Source of the DNA: DSOI01 sp041394885 | Lineage (GTDB): Bacteria > Acidobacteriota > Terriglobia > Bryobacterales > Bryobacteraceae | Direction of reading: 5' to 3' | Length of the DNA stretch: 64,000 bases | Assembly: GCA_041394885.1 (NCBI GenBank) | Contig: JAWKHI010000032.1 | Location: 15,875-79,874, forward strand | Shown: positions 8,861-17,289 of the stretch, one piece after another | Position numbering within the stretch: position 1 is the stretch's first letter | Layout: each line of letters begins with the position of its first letter | Position numbers and translations under genes: made by a program | The notes under the pieces: model-generated | What the model saw: the letters and a program-made list of their open reading frames with translations, nothing else | What the model was told of the DNA's origin: nothing | The model's database searches: none

Positions 8861-8893
8861 ATGGACAAGAACCGAATGGAACAGAACCAATGA
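8861..8893 (+). CDS. Possible 10-residue leader peptide overlapping the zinc microprotein start
   Basis: ATG at 8861 opens MDKNRMEQNQ; its TGA (8891-8893) overlaps the ATG (8890-8892) of the next gene as ATGA. The stretch consists of near-repeats of GAACC(A/G)AATGGA, each with an ATG. It could be a translation-coupling leader or chance; no ribosome-binding site is clear. Confidence 0.2.
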   Translation: MDKNRMEQNQ

Positions 8894-9066
8894 CACCGGC
8901 CGGCAACTCCAACACCTTCGAGTGCACGATCTGCGGCGAGGCATCCACAACCATCTGCCGCGCCTGCACCCGCGACACCTGTCCTAACCACCTTTGCGGA
9001 AAATGCCAAGGCTGCTCCGATTGCTGCCGCTGCGACGTTCCCCTCGACGGATCCGACGCCGGATAG
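8890..9066 (+). CDS. Cysteine-rich zinc-ribbon microprotein (58 residues)
   Basis: This short frame encodes 58 residues with eleven cysteines and one well-placed histidine: C12xxC15, C23xxC26, C31xxH34, C36xxC39xxC42xxC45-C46xC48. The spacing suggests two or three zinc sites, like a B-box or double zinc ribbon. No signal peptide or membrane segment is present, so it should be cytoplasmic. Its stop is four bases before the TTG start of the next, membrane-protein gene. I do not recognise a named family. Confidence 0.65.
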   Translation: MTPAGNSNTFECTICGEASTTICRACTRDTCPNHLCGKCQGCSDCCRCDVPLDGSDAG

Positions 9067-9070
9067 CCGC

Positions 9071-9469
9071 TTGCGTTTGTTCAGGCTCGCCGCGCTCTAC
9101 TTCGCGATCGTCTTTGGCACAGGCTTTCTCCTCGGTCCCATTCGCTTGCTGGTGCTCGTTCCCCGTCTCGGATCGCGCTGGGCAGAACTCGCCGAAATGC
9201 CGGTGATGCTCGCCGCGATCGTCTGCGCTGCGCGATGGATCGTCCGCCGAACAGCGCCGCCTCTCCCGCGCCGCTCCTGGCAGGGGGTCGGTTTGATCGC
9301 TCTCGTGTTGATGCTCGCCGCTGAGTTTGGGCTCGTCCTCCAGCTGCGCGGCATCCCGCTGGCTGAGTATTTCGCCACGCGCGACCCTGTCTCCGCCACC
9401 GCGTACTATTTGTCTCTTCTGGCCTTCGCCGCAATGCCTGCTGAGTTCGCGCGCCGGCAGCGGCGCTAA
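9071..9469 (+). CDS. Small multi-pass membrane protein, unknown function
   Basis: The frame encodes 132 residues with about four hydrophobic segments (roughly 5-30, 43-60, 72-92 and 105-122) separated by arginine-rich loops. The best start is a TTG at 9071 just after the zinc microprotein gene; an ATG-start version would lose the first membrane segment. I do not recognise a domain. It is convergent with the PQQ dehydrogenase gene, 10 bp apart. Confidence 0.65.
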   Translation: MRLFRLAALYFAIVFGTGFLLGPIRLLVLVPRLGSRWAELAEMPVMLAAIVCAARWIVRRTAPPLPRRSWQGVGLIALVLMLAAEFGLVLQLRGIPLAEYFATRDPVSATAYYLSLLAFAAMPAEFARRQRR

Positions 9470-9479
9470 CGCCGTATCC

Positions 9480-11822
9480 TTAAGGCAGCGCGAACGCGAG
9501 CACGTTCCCTCCGGCCGCGATGGCCACGTACTGCTTCCCGTCCACCGTGTAGGTCATCGGCGACGCTTTCCATTGTTGCCCCGTCGGAAAATGCCAAAGC
9601 GTTTTTCCGTTGCGTGCATCCACCGCGGCGAAGGTTCCGCCCGTTTCGCCGTAAAAGACCAATCCTCCGTCCGTCGACAACACGCCCGAGTAGTTCGCCT
9701 CCGGCGGGCCGGCCTGCCGGATCTCCCAGGCGATCTTGCCGGTTTCGATGTCGAGCGCGCGCAGGAACTTCGCCGGAGGATTCGCTGGATCGTGCAGCGG
9801 AATGTAGCCGCCGAAGCCGGCCTTGCGGTACAGGTTGCAGTCCTCCACCGCCATCACGTAGAACAGCCGTGTTCCCGGATGATAGGCCGTCGAGTACCAA
9901 TTGGTCGCGCCGCGCACAGCCGGACACGTCCTGGTTCCCGCCGCCGTCGGCTCATTGCCTGGAAGAAGAACCGGCCGGCCATCCTTGCCGATGCCGCTCG
10001 CCCAGGTGATGTTGTTCACGAACGCCTCACCCAGCAGAAACTCACCGGTCGTCCGGTCCAGCACGTAGTAGAATCCGTTCCGGTTGGCTTGCAGCAGCAG
10101 CTTGCGGTCCCGCCCGCGGAAGCGTGCATCCACAAGCACCAAGGGTTCCGTGGCGTCCCAGTCATGTAGGTCATGCGGAGTGTATTGGAAGTGCCAACGC
10201 AGCTTGCCGGTCTTCGCCTCCAACGCCACCACGCAATTGGTGTAGAGGTTGTCGCCGCCGCGCTCGTCTCCGTCAGTGTCGGGAAAAGGATTTCCCGTCG
10301 GCCAATACAATAATCCGGACTCAGGATCGTAGGACCCGGTCAGCCACGTTGCGCCGCCGCCGGTCTCGATCGCCTTCCCTTGCCACGTCTCAGACCCCGG
10401 CTCGCCGGGCTGCGGAATCGTCCGGAACCGCCAAACCTCCTCCCCCGTCGTGGCGCGGTAGGCCACCAGGAAACCCAGCAACGGACCGTCGCCGCCCGCC
10501 ATCCCCGAAATCACCAGATCGTTCACCACCATCGGCGCCGCCGTCGCTCCGAACTTACCTGCCGTCTTCGGCATCACCGTTTCCCAAAGCAGCGCCCCCG
10601 TAAGCCGATGCAGACACAGCAAGTGGGCGTTGTCGGTGGCGAAAAACACACGGTCGCCGAGCAGCGCCACGCCCCGCGTGGCGCCCTTGGCCGCGTCTCC
10701 CGCGATCGTGTTGGCCGCGGTCCGTGCGCGGACGTAGCACCATAGCTCGCGGCCCGTTCGGGCCGAAAGGGCGCAGACCTGATTGGGTCCGGACATGTAC
10801 ATCACGCCGTCGCTGACGACCGGCGTCGCTTCCAGCCCGTTGTAGGGGATCGAGTAGCTCCACTGCAACTGCAGCCGTCCGGCATTCTGCGTGTCGATTT
10901 GCTCGAGCGTGCTGTGCCGGTTTCCCGATGGCAGGCCATGGTAGCCGGGCCATTCCCCCCGCGCCGGATGCAGAACCGCCCGCTGCTCCGCTTCCGTCAC
11001 CGGCTCCACTTCGCCGGCAACTGGCCCGGGCGTCACGCCGCCCAACCGCGCCAGGTATGCCAGAAGGTCACGGCGCACCGCCGCCGATGCCCCTGCGAGT
11101 GCCGGCATGATCGGCTTGGCCTCGAACGTCAGGCTGCGATATTGCGTATCGGTGAGAGTGTGAATGCGCCCGTCCGGCGTCTGCAGGATCACGTCGTGTT
11201 TGCCCTCGCTCCGTGCGAAGCCGCGCAGCTTCGTCCCGTCGCGCAACTCGACATTCGCCATGCGCCACGGCGCCTGCGGGCAGAACGCCCACCCCGGGCA
11301 AGACGCGGCCGATCGCGAGCCGCTCTGCGACGCCGGATCGTCGAGCATCGCCTCTATCTCGCGCAACGTCAATTGCCGCCCCACCGCCGAAAGATCCGGA
11401 CCATTCGCCTTTCCCCGTCCCCGCACCATGTGGCAGCCGCCGCAGTTTCCCTTCCCGAAAAAGAATCGCTCCCCGGCGCCAGGGTCCCCACTGGGCGGCG
11501 CCTCGAACGCGGAGACGTTGAATGCGCGCACGTATTCGGCCAGCGCGTCGAGTTGATCGCCGGGTAACGGGAAAGCAGGCATCCCGCCGCTGGTTCCGTT
11601 CCGGATCAGGTCGCGAATCTGCCCTGACGAACGCCGGCGCAGAGACCGGCTCTCCACCAATCCAGGGCCCCGATCGGTCCCCGCCAGAGAATCGCCATGG
11701 CAGCCCGCGCAGAGATTGCCGTACACCGGCGGCGCCGCTGGCGTCGGCGACGCGCCTGTTTGAGCGAAGCCCGCCGCGGCAACCGCCAAAGCCAGCGCGG
11801 CAGCCTTACCCCCCGATCGCAT
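9480..11822 (-). CDS. PQQ-binding quinoprotein dehydrogenase with N-terminal cytochrome c domains
   Basis: From the ATG at 11822 the protein has 780 residues and a signal peptide (MRSGGKAAALALAVAAAGFAQT), so it acts in the periplasm. Two haem-binding motifs follow, CAGCH and CGGCH, each in a small cytochrome c fold. A domain with DGTKLRGFARSEGKHDVIL and then an eight-bladed PQQ propeller follow (LQWSYSIPYNGLEATPVV, GTGEEVWRF-like tryptophan-dock repeats, ETGKIAWEI). Electrons from an alcohol or sugar would go from PQQ to the attached haems. An in-frame start at 11867 would give a poor signal peptide and more overlap; from 11822 the gene still overlaps the end of moaA by 17 bp. Substrate unknown. 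Confidence 0.88.
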   Translation of the reverse strand: MRSGGKAAALALAVAAAGFAQTGASPTPAAPPVYGNLCAGCHGDSLAGTDRGPGLVESRSLRRRSSGQIRDLIRNGTSGGMPAFPLPGDQLDALAEYVRAFNVSAFEAPPSGDPGAGERFFFGKGNCGGCHMVRGRGKANGPDLSAVGRQLTLREIEAMLDDPASQSGSRSAASCPGWAFCPQAPWRMANVELRDGTKLRGFARSEGKHDVILQTPDGRIHTLTDTQYRSLTFEAKPIMPALAGASAAVRRDLLAYLARLGGVTPGPVAGEVEPVTEAEQRAVLHPARGEWPGYHGLPSGNRHSTLEQIDTQNAGRLQLQWSYSIPYNGLEATPVVSDGVMYMSGPNQVCALSARTGRELWCYVRARTAANTIAGDAAKGATRGVALLGDRVFFATDNAHLLCLHRLTGALLWETVMPKTAGKFGATAAPMVVNDLVISGMAGGDGPLLGFLVAYRATTGEEVWRFRTIPQPGEPGSETWQGKAIETGGGATWLTGSYDPESGLLYWPTGNPFPDTDGDERGGDNLYTNCVVALEAKTGKLRWHFQYTPHDLHDWDATEPLVLVDARFRGRDRKLLLQANRNGFYYVLDRTTGEFLLGEAFVNNITWASGIGKDGRPVLLPGNEPTAAGTRTCPAVRGATNWYSTAYHPGTRLFYVMAVEDCNLYRKAGFGGYIPLHDPANPPAKFLRALDIETGKIAWEIRQAGPPEANYSGVLSTDGGLVFYGETGGTFAAVDARNGKTLWHFPTGQQWKASPMTYTVDGKQYVAIAAGGNVLAFALP

Positions 11823-12795
11823 ACATCGGCCGGGGCGGCGGAACGAACTGCGTCGAATTGATCTCATGCCCTATCCACTTGCGGTGCACCGTGCTCCGTA
11901 TGACTTCGGCGATGTGCTCGTCCGGCGATCCGTCGCGCAACACCGCCTTCACGTCCGTTTCCTCGATCGCGAAAAGACAATATCGCAGATTTCCATCCGC
12001 GGTCAGCCGCAGCCGGTTGCAGTTCAGGCAGAACGGTTTTGTCACCGAAGCGATGAAACCCACTCGCCCCACGCCGTCAGCGAATCGGAATTCGGTGGCC
12101 GGCGCGCGCGGGTCGGCGTCCGCCACCGCCTCCAGCGGACCAATCTCCTCCGCCAGCATCTCCAGCATCCGGTCCATGGTAAGCACCTTGTCACGAAGCC
12201 AAAGCCCCTGCGCGTCCAGCGGCATGAATTCGATGTACCGGATCTCGATGCCGCGCTCGCGTCCGAATCGGGCCAGCGGCACGATATCGGGCTCCACCAG
12301 ATCCTTCACCGCCACCGCGTTGATCTTGATCGGGCCGTACCCCAAGCGAAGACACGCATCGATGCCCGCCATCACACGGTCGAAATCGTCGCGCCGCGTG
12401 ATGTGCCGGAACCGCTCCCGGTCGAGCGTATCCAGGTGGACGTTGAGGCGCCGCAACCCGGCGTCGTGGAGTGCGCCCGCCTGCTCGGCCAGCAGCACGC
12501 CGTTGGTGGTGAGCGCGATGTCCTCGATGCCCTCGATCGCCGCCAGTTCCCGGATCAGAAATGGAAGGTCCTTCCGCACCAACGGCTCGCCCCCCGTGAC
12601 GCGAATCTTGCGGATGCCCAATCCCGCGGCTACTCGCGCCACCCGCGCGATCTCCTCGAAACTCAGGATCTCGGCGCGCGGAACGAACTTCACGTCCTGC
12701 TCCGGCATGCAATAAAAGCACCGGATGTTGCAGCGGTCGGTCACACTAATCCGGAGATTGTCGTGCAGCCGTCCGAACGTGTCGGTCAGGGACAT
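11806..12795 (-). CDS. moaA: GTP 3',8-cyclase, molybdenum cofactor synthesis
   Basis: This 329-residue radical-SAM enzyme converts GTP to 3',8-cyclo-GTP in the first step of molybdopterin synthesis. The N-terminal cluster motif is CNIRCFYC (about residues 22-29). The C-terminal second-cluster cysteines lie in CLNCNRLRLT and YCLF. The protein ends in Gly-Gly, the tail needed by MoaA. Its ATG directly abuts the nadA stop codon, so both are probably one transcript. No other moa gene is in the window. Confidence 0.95.
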   Translation of the reverse strand: MSLTDTFGRLHDNLRISVTDRCNIRCFYCMPEQDVKFVPRAEILSFEEIARVARVAAGLGIRKIRVTGGEPLVRKDLPFLIRELAAIEGIEDIALTTNGVLLAEQAGALHDAGLRRLNVHLDTLDRERFRHITRRDDFDRVMAGIDACLRLGYGPIKINAVAVKDLVEPDIVPLARFGRERGIEIRYIEFMPLDAQGLWLRDKVLTMDRMLEMLAEEIGPLEAVADADPRAPATEFRFADGVGRVGFIASVTKPFCLNCNRLRLTADGNLRYCLFAIEETDVKAVLRDGSPDEHIAEVIRSTVHRKWIGHEINSTQFVPPPRPMYAIGG

Positions 12796-13725
12796 CTATT
12801 TCACGGCCAGCATGCGTTCGAGCGGAACGAGCGCGCGGCGCATCAGGTCCTCGTCCAGCTCCACGCGCGGTTCCAGGTCCCGCAGGCAGTTATAGACCTT
12901 CTCGAGCGTGTTGAGCTTCATGTACGGGCATTCGCTGCAGTTGCAGTTTTCGTTCGGAACGAAATAGAAGGTTTTGTCCGGTGCGCCGCGCTCCAGCGAA
13001 AAGCGGACGCCGCTCTCGGTCATCACGATGATCTCGTCGCGCGGAGCCGTCTTGCACCAATCGATGATGCCCGAGGTGGAGCCGATGTAGTCGGCCAGCC
13101 GCAATACGTCGGCCGGGCACTCCGGGTGCGCCGCCACCAGTGCGTCCGGATGCTCCGCCTTCAACTTCGTCAGCCGCCGCGCCGGAAACGTCGAATGCAC
13201 GATGCAGGCGCCCTGCCAGATCCTCATGTTTTCGCGCCCGGTCTGCTTCTTCACGTAATTGCCCAGGTTGACGTCGGGCAGGAACAGGATCGGCTTTTCG
13301 GCCGGGATGGAATTCACCACCCCCACCGCGTTGCGCGACGTGCACAGGATGTCGCTTTCCGCCTTCACCGCCACGGACGTGTTGATGTAGCTGACGATGA
13401 CGTGATCCGGATGCAGCTTCTTGAACGCCCGCACCTGCTCGGCCGAGCAGGCGTCCACCAGCGAACAGCCGGCGTCTTTGTCCGGCACCACCACGATACG
13501 TTCGGGGTTCAGAACCTTTGCCGCTTCGGCCATGAACCAGACGCCGCAAAAGGCGATCACGTCACCCTGGAATTCCTTGGCCTTGCGCGCCAGTTCGAGA
13601 GAATCGCCGATGGCGTCGGCGAGCTCCTGAATCTCGGCTTCCTGGTAGTGATGCGCGAGGATCACAGCCTTGCGCTGCTTCTTGAGGGCAAGAATCTCTT
13701 CGGCGATGGAGGGTGTGGCGATCAT
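12796..13725 (-). CDS. nadA: Quinolinate synthase
   Basis: The 309-residue iron-sulfur enzyme condenses iminoaspartate with dihydroxyacetone phosphate to quinolinate for NAD synthesis. It shows AILAHHYQ near the N-terminus, FCGVWFMAEAAKVLNP, the cysteine in DACSAEQ, HPECP, and the C-terminal NCSECPYMKLNTLEKV with the last cluster ligand. Length is typical. It is the first gene of nadA-moaA-PQQ dehydrogenase on the minus strand; nadB and nadC are not here. Confidence 0.96.
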   Translation of the reverse strand: MIATPSIAEEILALKKQRKAVILAHHYQEAEIQELADAIGDSLELARKAKEFQGDVIAFCGVWFMAEAAKVLNPERIVVVPDKDAGCSLVDACSAEQVRAFKKLHPDHVIVSYINTSVAVKAESDILCTSRNAVGVVNSIPAEKPILFLPDVNLGNYVKKQTGRENMRIWQGACIVHSTFPARRLTKLKAEHPDALVAAHPECPADVLRLADYIGSTSGIIDWCKTAPRDEIIVMTESGVRFSLERGAPDKTFYFVPNENCNCSECPYMKLNTLEKVYNCLRDLEPRVELDEDLMRRALVPLERMLAVK

Positions 13726-13766
13726 GATTCCGGTTTGATTTTATTGTAAGGCTTCGACCCAGCCGC

Positions 13767-14552
13767 CTAAGGAAGCCGCCCCCGCAGCACCCGCAACTCC
13801 CGTGCCGCCACCCGGCCCACTTCCACGTCGGCGTCCCGCGTCAGATTCTCGATCACCGGCACCGTCGCCTCGTCTCCGCTCCGCGCCAGGATCTCCGCCA
13901 GGTGGATCTTCTCGTCCTTGGTCCGCTGATTGATCACTCCGTATAGCGCCTCGCGCACCGGCTTGTCGTAGCACAACTCCCGCAGATACGCCGCCGCCAC
14001 TCCCTGCCACGATGCGGAATTCAACGTGTTGATCAAATACTGCAGCGGGCTGAACTCGCTGATGCCGTGCCCGCCCAGATTCACCAGCGCGAACGCCAGC
14101 GCCAGCCGCGGCTTCATCTTCTTCTCAGACGCAAACAGCAAACGCAGTTTCTCGGAATCGGAAGGCTGCTTTAGCCGCGCGTAGCCCTCCGCTGCGGACG
14201 CCCGGATGTCATCCTCCCTGTCCCCGATGTATTGGTCGAACAAGTACCGGTTGCTCTCGTCCGGGAGCATCGACACCGCAGTCAAAGCCGCCGCCCGTAT
14301 ATTCTCCTTCTTGGACCGCTGCAAGACCTCCCGCAAATTCGGCAACGCGTCCTTGTTCCGCAGCAGGCCCGTTGTCTCGATGGCCGTCAACTGCACTTTT
14401 TCATTCGGGTCCAAGAGCAAAAAACCGATTCCGGGCGCCGTCTCCGGGTCGCGGATCTTCTGCAGCGCCACCAGAGACTCGTACATCAACTGTGTGTCCT
14501 TCGATCGCAGTGCGTCCACCAGTTCCGGCGTCGCCGCGCGCGCCCGCAACAC
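13767..14552 (-). CDS. HEAT-repeat protein, C-terminal part of a frameshifted gene
   Basis: This frame (261 codons from GTG 14552) continues the HEAT repeats of the upstream frame: VLRARAATPELVDALRSKD follows naturally on NAARAAG of the other frame. It has at least five ~30-residue helical repeats (e.g. NLREVLQRSKKENIRAAALT, VIENLTRDADVEVGRVAARE). The missing base lies in a GGG run (plus-strand CCC at 14552-14554); one extra G there restores a single ~420-residue protein. It should be read with the entry at 14486-15037. Confidence 0.6.
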   Translation of the reverse strand: MLRARAATPELVDALRSKDTQLMYESLVALQKIRDPETAPGIGFLLLDPNEKVQLTAIETTGLLRNKDALPNLREVLQRSKKENIRAAALTAVSMLPDESNRYLFDQYIGDREDDIRASAAEGYARLKQPSDSEKLRLLFASEKKMKPRLALAFALVNLGGHGISEFSPLQYLINTLNSASWQGVAAAYLRELCYDKPVREALYGVINQRTKDEKIHLAEILARSGDEATVPVIENLTRDADVEVGRVAARELRVLRGRLP

Positions 14553-15037
14553 CCTGCCGCTCGAGCCGCGTTGGCTCTCGCCGTCAGGCTCGACCCGGAT
14601 TTCACCAGCGCCGCGATCGCCTTCGTCACGTCCTCCCGCGGCTCCAGGTACCCGGCGATCACCTGGTCGTTGGTATCGCTGAACTTGCCCTTGATGCCCC
14701 GGCCCAGACGCTTGATGTTGCCGGACAAGCCCGTCTGCACGTATCCCGGGTAGTAAAAGTTGACCAGACCGTCCGTGGCCCGGATCTGGATCTCCTCGTC
14801 GTTGTCGCGGCTGGCCTCGATGAGCGGATCCAGGCTCTTCTGCGTGCCGGCCGAGACGATCGCCTTCACGGCTTCCCGCCGCACATCGTCATCGGAGTCC
14901 TTCAGATACCCGGCCAGTTCAGGCAGTGCGCCCGCGCCCTGCTTTTCCAACTCTCCGATATTCTTGATTCTTTCCTTGGGATCGGACTGGGCCAGCAGCG
15001 CCACGGCGGCGGCAACGAGAAAGGCAACTCGACGCAT
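14486..15037 (-). CDS. Exported HEAT-repeat protein, N-terminal part of a frameshifted gene
   Basis: ATG 15037 opens a signal peptide (MRRVAFLVAAAVALLAQ) and HEAT repeats (ALPELAGYLKDSDDDVRREA, LIEASRDNDEEIQIRATDG). The frame is genuine to about 14555; the last ~23 residues (from CCGRARRRR) are out of frame and unlike the rest. HEAT proteins are scaffolds; no partner is evident. Either a real single-base loss or a base-calling error explains the break. Confidence 0.65.
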   Translation of the reverse strand: MRRVAFLVAAAVALLAQSDPKERIKNIGELEKQGAGALPELAGYLKDSDDDVRREAVKAIVSAGTQKSLDPLIEASRDNDEEIQIRATDGLVNFYYPGYVQTGLSGNIKRLGRGIKGKFSDTNDQVIAGYLEPREDVTKAIAALVKSGSSLTARANAARAAGCCGRARRRRNWWTHCDRRTHS

Positions 15038-15121
15038 GTTTCTATTGTTGCAGGATCCGACCCCGATGCGCCCTGCTAGTCTCGGCAGCGCCGGGCCGCG
15101 CTACAATGAAATGAGGGTTTA

Positions 15122-15628
15122 GTGAACCACGACGCGCAAATGCCGATTGAGGAGGAGTACCTGCACGCTGCCGCGCTTCTCGCCGTTGGTCTGGAGCCCG
15201 TTGCTCCGCCCTCGCGCCTGCGCGCGCGCGTGCTGGCCGCCGCCGCACCCTCCCACGAACCTCGCACCAAGCCATCCGGCTTCGAGGAAGCGCTGCCTGG
15301 CTTCTCCGTTTTGCGGGCCGATCGCCGCCCCTGGACGCGGACGCCCTTCCCCGGCGTTGATTTCCTGACGCTCTCCTTCGATCGCGAAACCTCGCTTGCC
15401 ACCAATCTCCTTCGTCTCGCGCCCGGAGCGGTGTTCCCCGCCCATCGTCATTCCAGGGGAGAGCAGTGCTGGGTGATCGAAGGCGAAGTCCGCCACACCG
15501 ATGGCTCCCTTTCGGCCCGCGCGGGCGATTTTTTCGTCGCCAAGCCGGGAACCGATCACTGCGCCATCACCAGCGAACAAGGATGCCTTCTGTTGATCGT
15601 GTCCTCGGCGCAAGACTACGTCCGGTAG
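15122..15628 (+). CDS. ChrR-like cupin protein, probable anti-sigma factor remnant or orphan
   Basis: The 168-residue protein begins at GTG 15122, five bases after a GAGGG ribosome-binding site. The C-terminal ~100 residues are a ChrR-type cupin with histidines in FPAHRHSRGEQCWVIEGEV and GTDHCAI, likely metal ligands. The N-terminal ~50 residues (AAALLAVGLEPVAPPSRLRARVLAAA) look like the linker of ChrR/RskA anti-sigma factors, but the zinc motif HxxxCxxC of the sigma-binding domain is absent, and no ECF sigma gene is adjacent. It may have lost that role. Confidence 0.75.
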   Translation: MNHDAQMPIEEEYLHAAALLAVGLEPVAPPSRLRARVLAAAAPSHEPRTKPSGFEEALPGFSVLRADRRPWTRTPFPGVDFLTLSFDRETSLATNLLRLAPGAVFPAHRHSRGEQCWVIEGEVRHTDGSLSARAGDFFVAKPGTDHCAITSEQGCLLLIVSSAQDYVR

Positions 15629-15630
15629 TC

Positions 15631-17289
15631 TCAGTCCTCCGGTTCCTTCACCGTCACAATCCGGTCCGCTTCCACATCCGTCAGCTTGGTGATCCGTCCT
15701 GAACGCCACCGCACAGTCACCGTATCCACGCGCGATTGCGTCCCGAGTCCGAAATGGAGACGAGGGTCATTGGCCGAAGCGAAGCTCCCGCCCGCCTTCG
15801 CCTCGCGGATCTGGGTGGCGCCGGTTGTGCTCACCGTCACGCGCGCACCCACGCCGAACCGGTTCGCGCGGCCCTCCAGTTTCACCATCAGCCAGTGCGC
15901 CGCGCCCGGTGTCCGGTTCATCAGCAGCGACGGGGCTGCGTCCATTTCCGCCACCGCAATGTCGACGCGGCCGTCGTTGTCGAAGTCCGCGAACGCCGCT
16001 CCGCGGCTCGATCGCGTCTCCCCCACGGCGCCCGCCGGTGTCAATCTCGATGATCCATCGTTGACAAAGAGCCGATTCGGCTGGCGGAAGCTCGTGTTGA
16101 TGCGCACGCGGTCCACTTGCGGATAGATATGGCCGCTGGCGGTGAAGATGTCCTTCCAGCCGTCATTGTTGAAATCGAAAAAACCCACCCCCCAACTGAG
16201 GTCGCGCCAGGAGTCCTGCACCAGACCCGCGGCGTGGGAATCGTCCTGAAACCGTCCGCCGCCCCGGTTACGATACAGCGTATTGTAGTCGTCAGAGAAA
16301 TTGGTTACCAGCAAGTCGAGCCGGCCGTCGTTGTCGATGTCTTCGAACTCTACACCCATGCAGGCTTGCTCTTTGCCCTCGTCGCTGAACGCCACCCCCG
16401 CTTCGATTGCGGCGTCGGTGAACGTGCCATCGCCATTGTTGCGGTACAGGTAATTCGGCGTGCTGTCGTTGGCCACGAACAGATCCGGATCTCCGTCGTC
16501 GTCATAATCGCCCCAGGCCGCTCCCAGCCCGTAGTACCCCGCCGCGTCGGCCACACCGGCGGACTTCGAGATATCGGTGAACGTGCCGTCACCGTTATTG
16601 CGGTAAAGCGCATCGCCGGAGCCCTTCAGTCCACGGGGGCCGCAGGCCACGGGAATACCGAGATACAGGCAGAACTTGCCCTCCGTCGGGAGGTTGTTCA
16701 GGTCATAGTCGAGATAGTTGGCCACGAACAGGTCGAGGTCGCCGTCGCCGTCGAAGTCCGCCGCGGCTGCCGCGGACGACCATCGCGCATCGCCTACTCC
16801 CGCTTTCGCCGTGCCGTCCCGAAACGTGCCGTCACCGTTGTTGAGATACAGTACGTTCGGGCCGAAGTTGACCACGTACAGGTCCGCGAGGCCATCGTTG
16901 TCGAAGTCCGCCGCCAGCGCCCCCTTCCCCCATGCGCGCTGGTTCGCCACGCCTGCCTTGACGGCGGTGTCGACAAAGGTGCCGTCGCCCCGGTTTCGAT
17001 AAAGCGCCGCGTGCTGCGGGATACGGCCGCTTCGCGCCGCGGCGATCGTCGTCCCGTTGGGGATATAGAGGTCCATCCACCCGTCATTGTCGTAGTCGAG
17101 CACCGCCATACCTCCGCCGATCGATTCCACTAGGAATCGCTTCTCGACGGCGTCGCCGCTGGTGAGCCGCAAGGTTAGCCCGGCTTGCGCGGCGGTGTCG
17201 GTAAAGACCGGGGTCACCGGACCGGGGCTCTGCGCGGTGAGCAGGGCTGCAATGGCAATCAGACGCGCTGGCATCCGTCCCATACTCAT
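15631..17289 (-). CDS. Secreted FG-GAP/VCBS repeat protein with C-terminal ASPIC/UnbV domain (CRTAC1-like)
   Basis: From ATG 17289 the protein has 552 residues with a signal peptide (MSMGRMPARLIAIAALLTAQ). It contains seven calcium-binding FG-GAP loops of the type DxDNDGxxDLxV (DYDNDGWMDLYI, DFDGDGDLDLFV, DYDDDGDPDLFV and others), forming an integrin-like propeller, then an ASPIC/UnbV module (FGVGARVTV...HFGLGTQSRVDTVTVRWRSG). Its ATG overlaps the stop of the TPR gene (ATGA), so both proteins are made together. A longer in-frame extension to 17601 overlaps the TPR gene and is rejected. Likely extracytoplasmic binding role; ligand unknown. Confidence 0.9.
   Translation of the reverse strand: MSMGRMPARLIAIAALLTAQSPGPVTPVFTDTAAQAGLTLRLTSGDAVEKRFLVESIGGGMAVLDYDNDGWMDLYIPNGTTIAAARSGRIPQHAALYRNRGDGTFVDTAVKAGVANQRAWGKGALAADFDNDGLADLYVVNFGPNVLYLNNGDGTFRDGTAKAGVGDARWSSAAAAADFDGDGDLDLFVANYLDYDLNNLPTEGKFCLYLGIPVACGPRGLKGSGDALYRNNGDGTFTDISKSAGVADAAGYYGLGAAWGDYDDDGDPDLFVANDSTPNYLYRNNGDGTFTDAAIEAGVAFSDEGKEQACMGVEFEDIDNDGRLDLLVTNFSDDYNTLYRNRGGGRFQDDSHAAGLVQDSWRDLSWGVGFFDFNNDGWKDIFTASGHIYPQVDRVRINTSFRQPNRLFVNDGSSRLTPAGAVGETRSSRGAAFADFDNDGRVDIAVAEMDAAPSLLMNRTPGAAHWLMVKLEGRANRFGVGARVTVSTTGATQIREAKAGGSFASANDPRLHFGLGTQSRVDTVTVRWRSGRITKLTDVEADRIVTVKEPED

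Noticed and set aside
11866..13749. 627-codon plus-strand frame opposite moaA and nadA
   Set aside because: Antisense to two well-defined enzymes; no recognisable domain.
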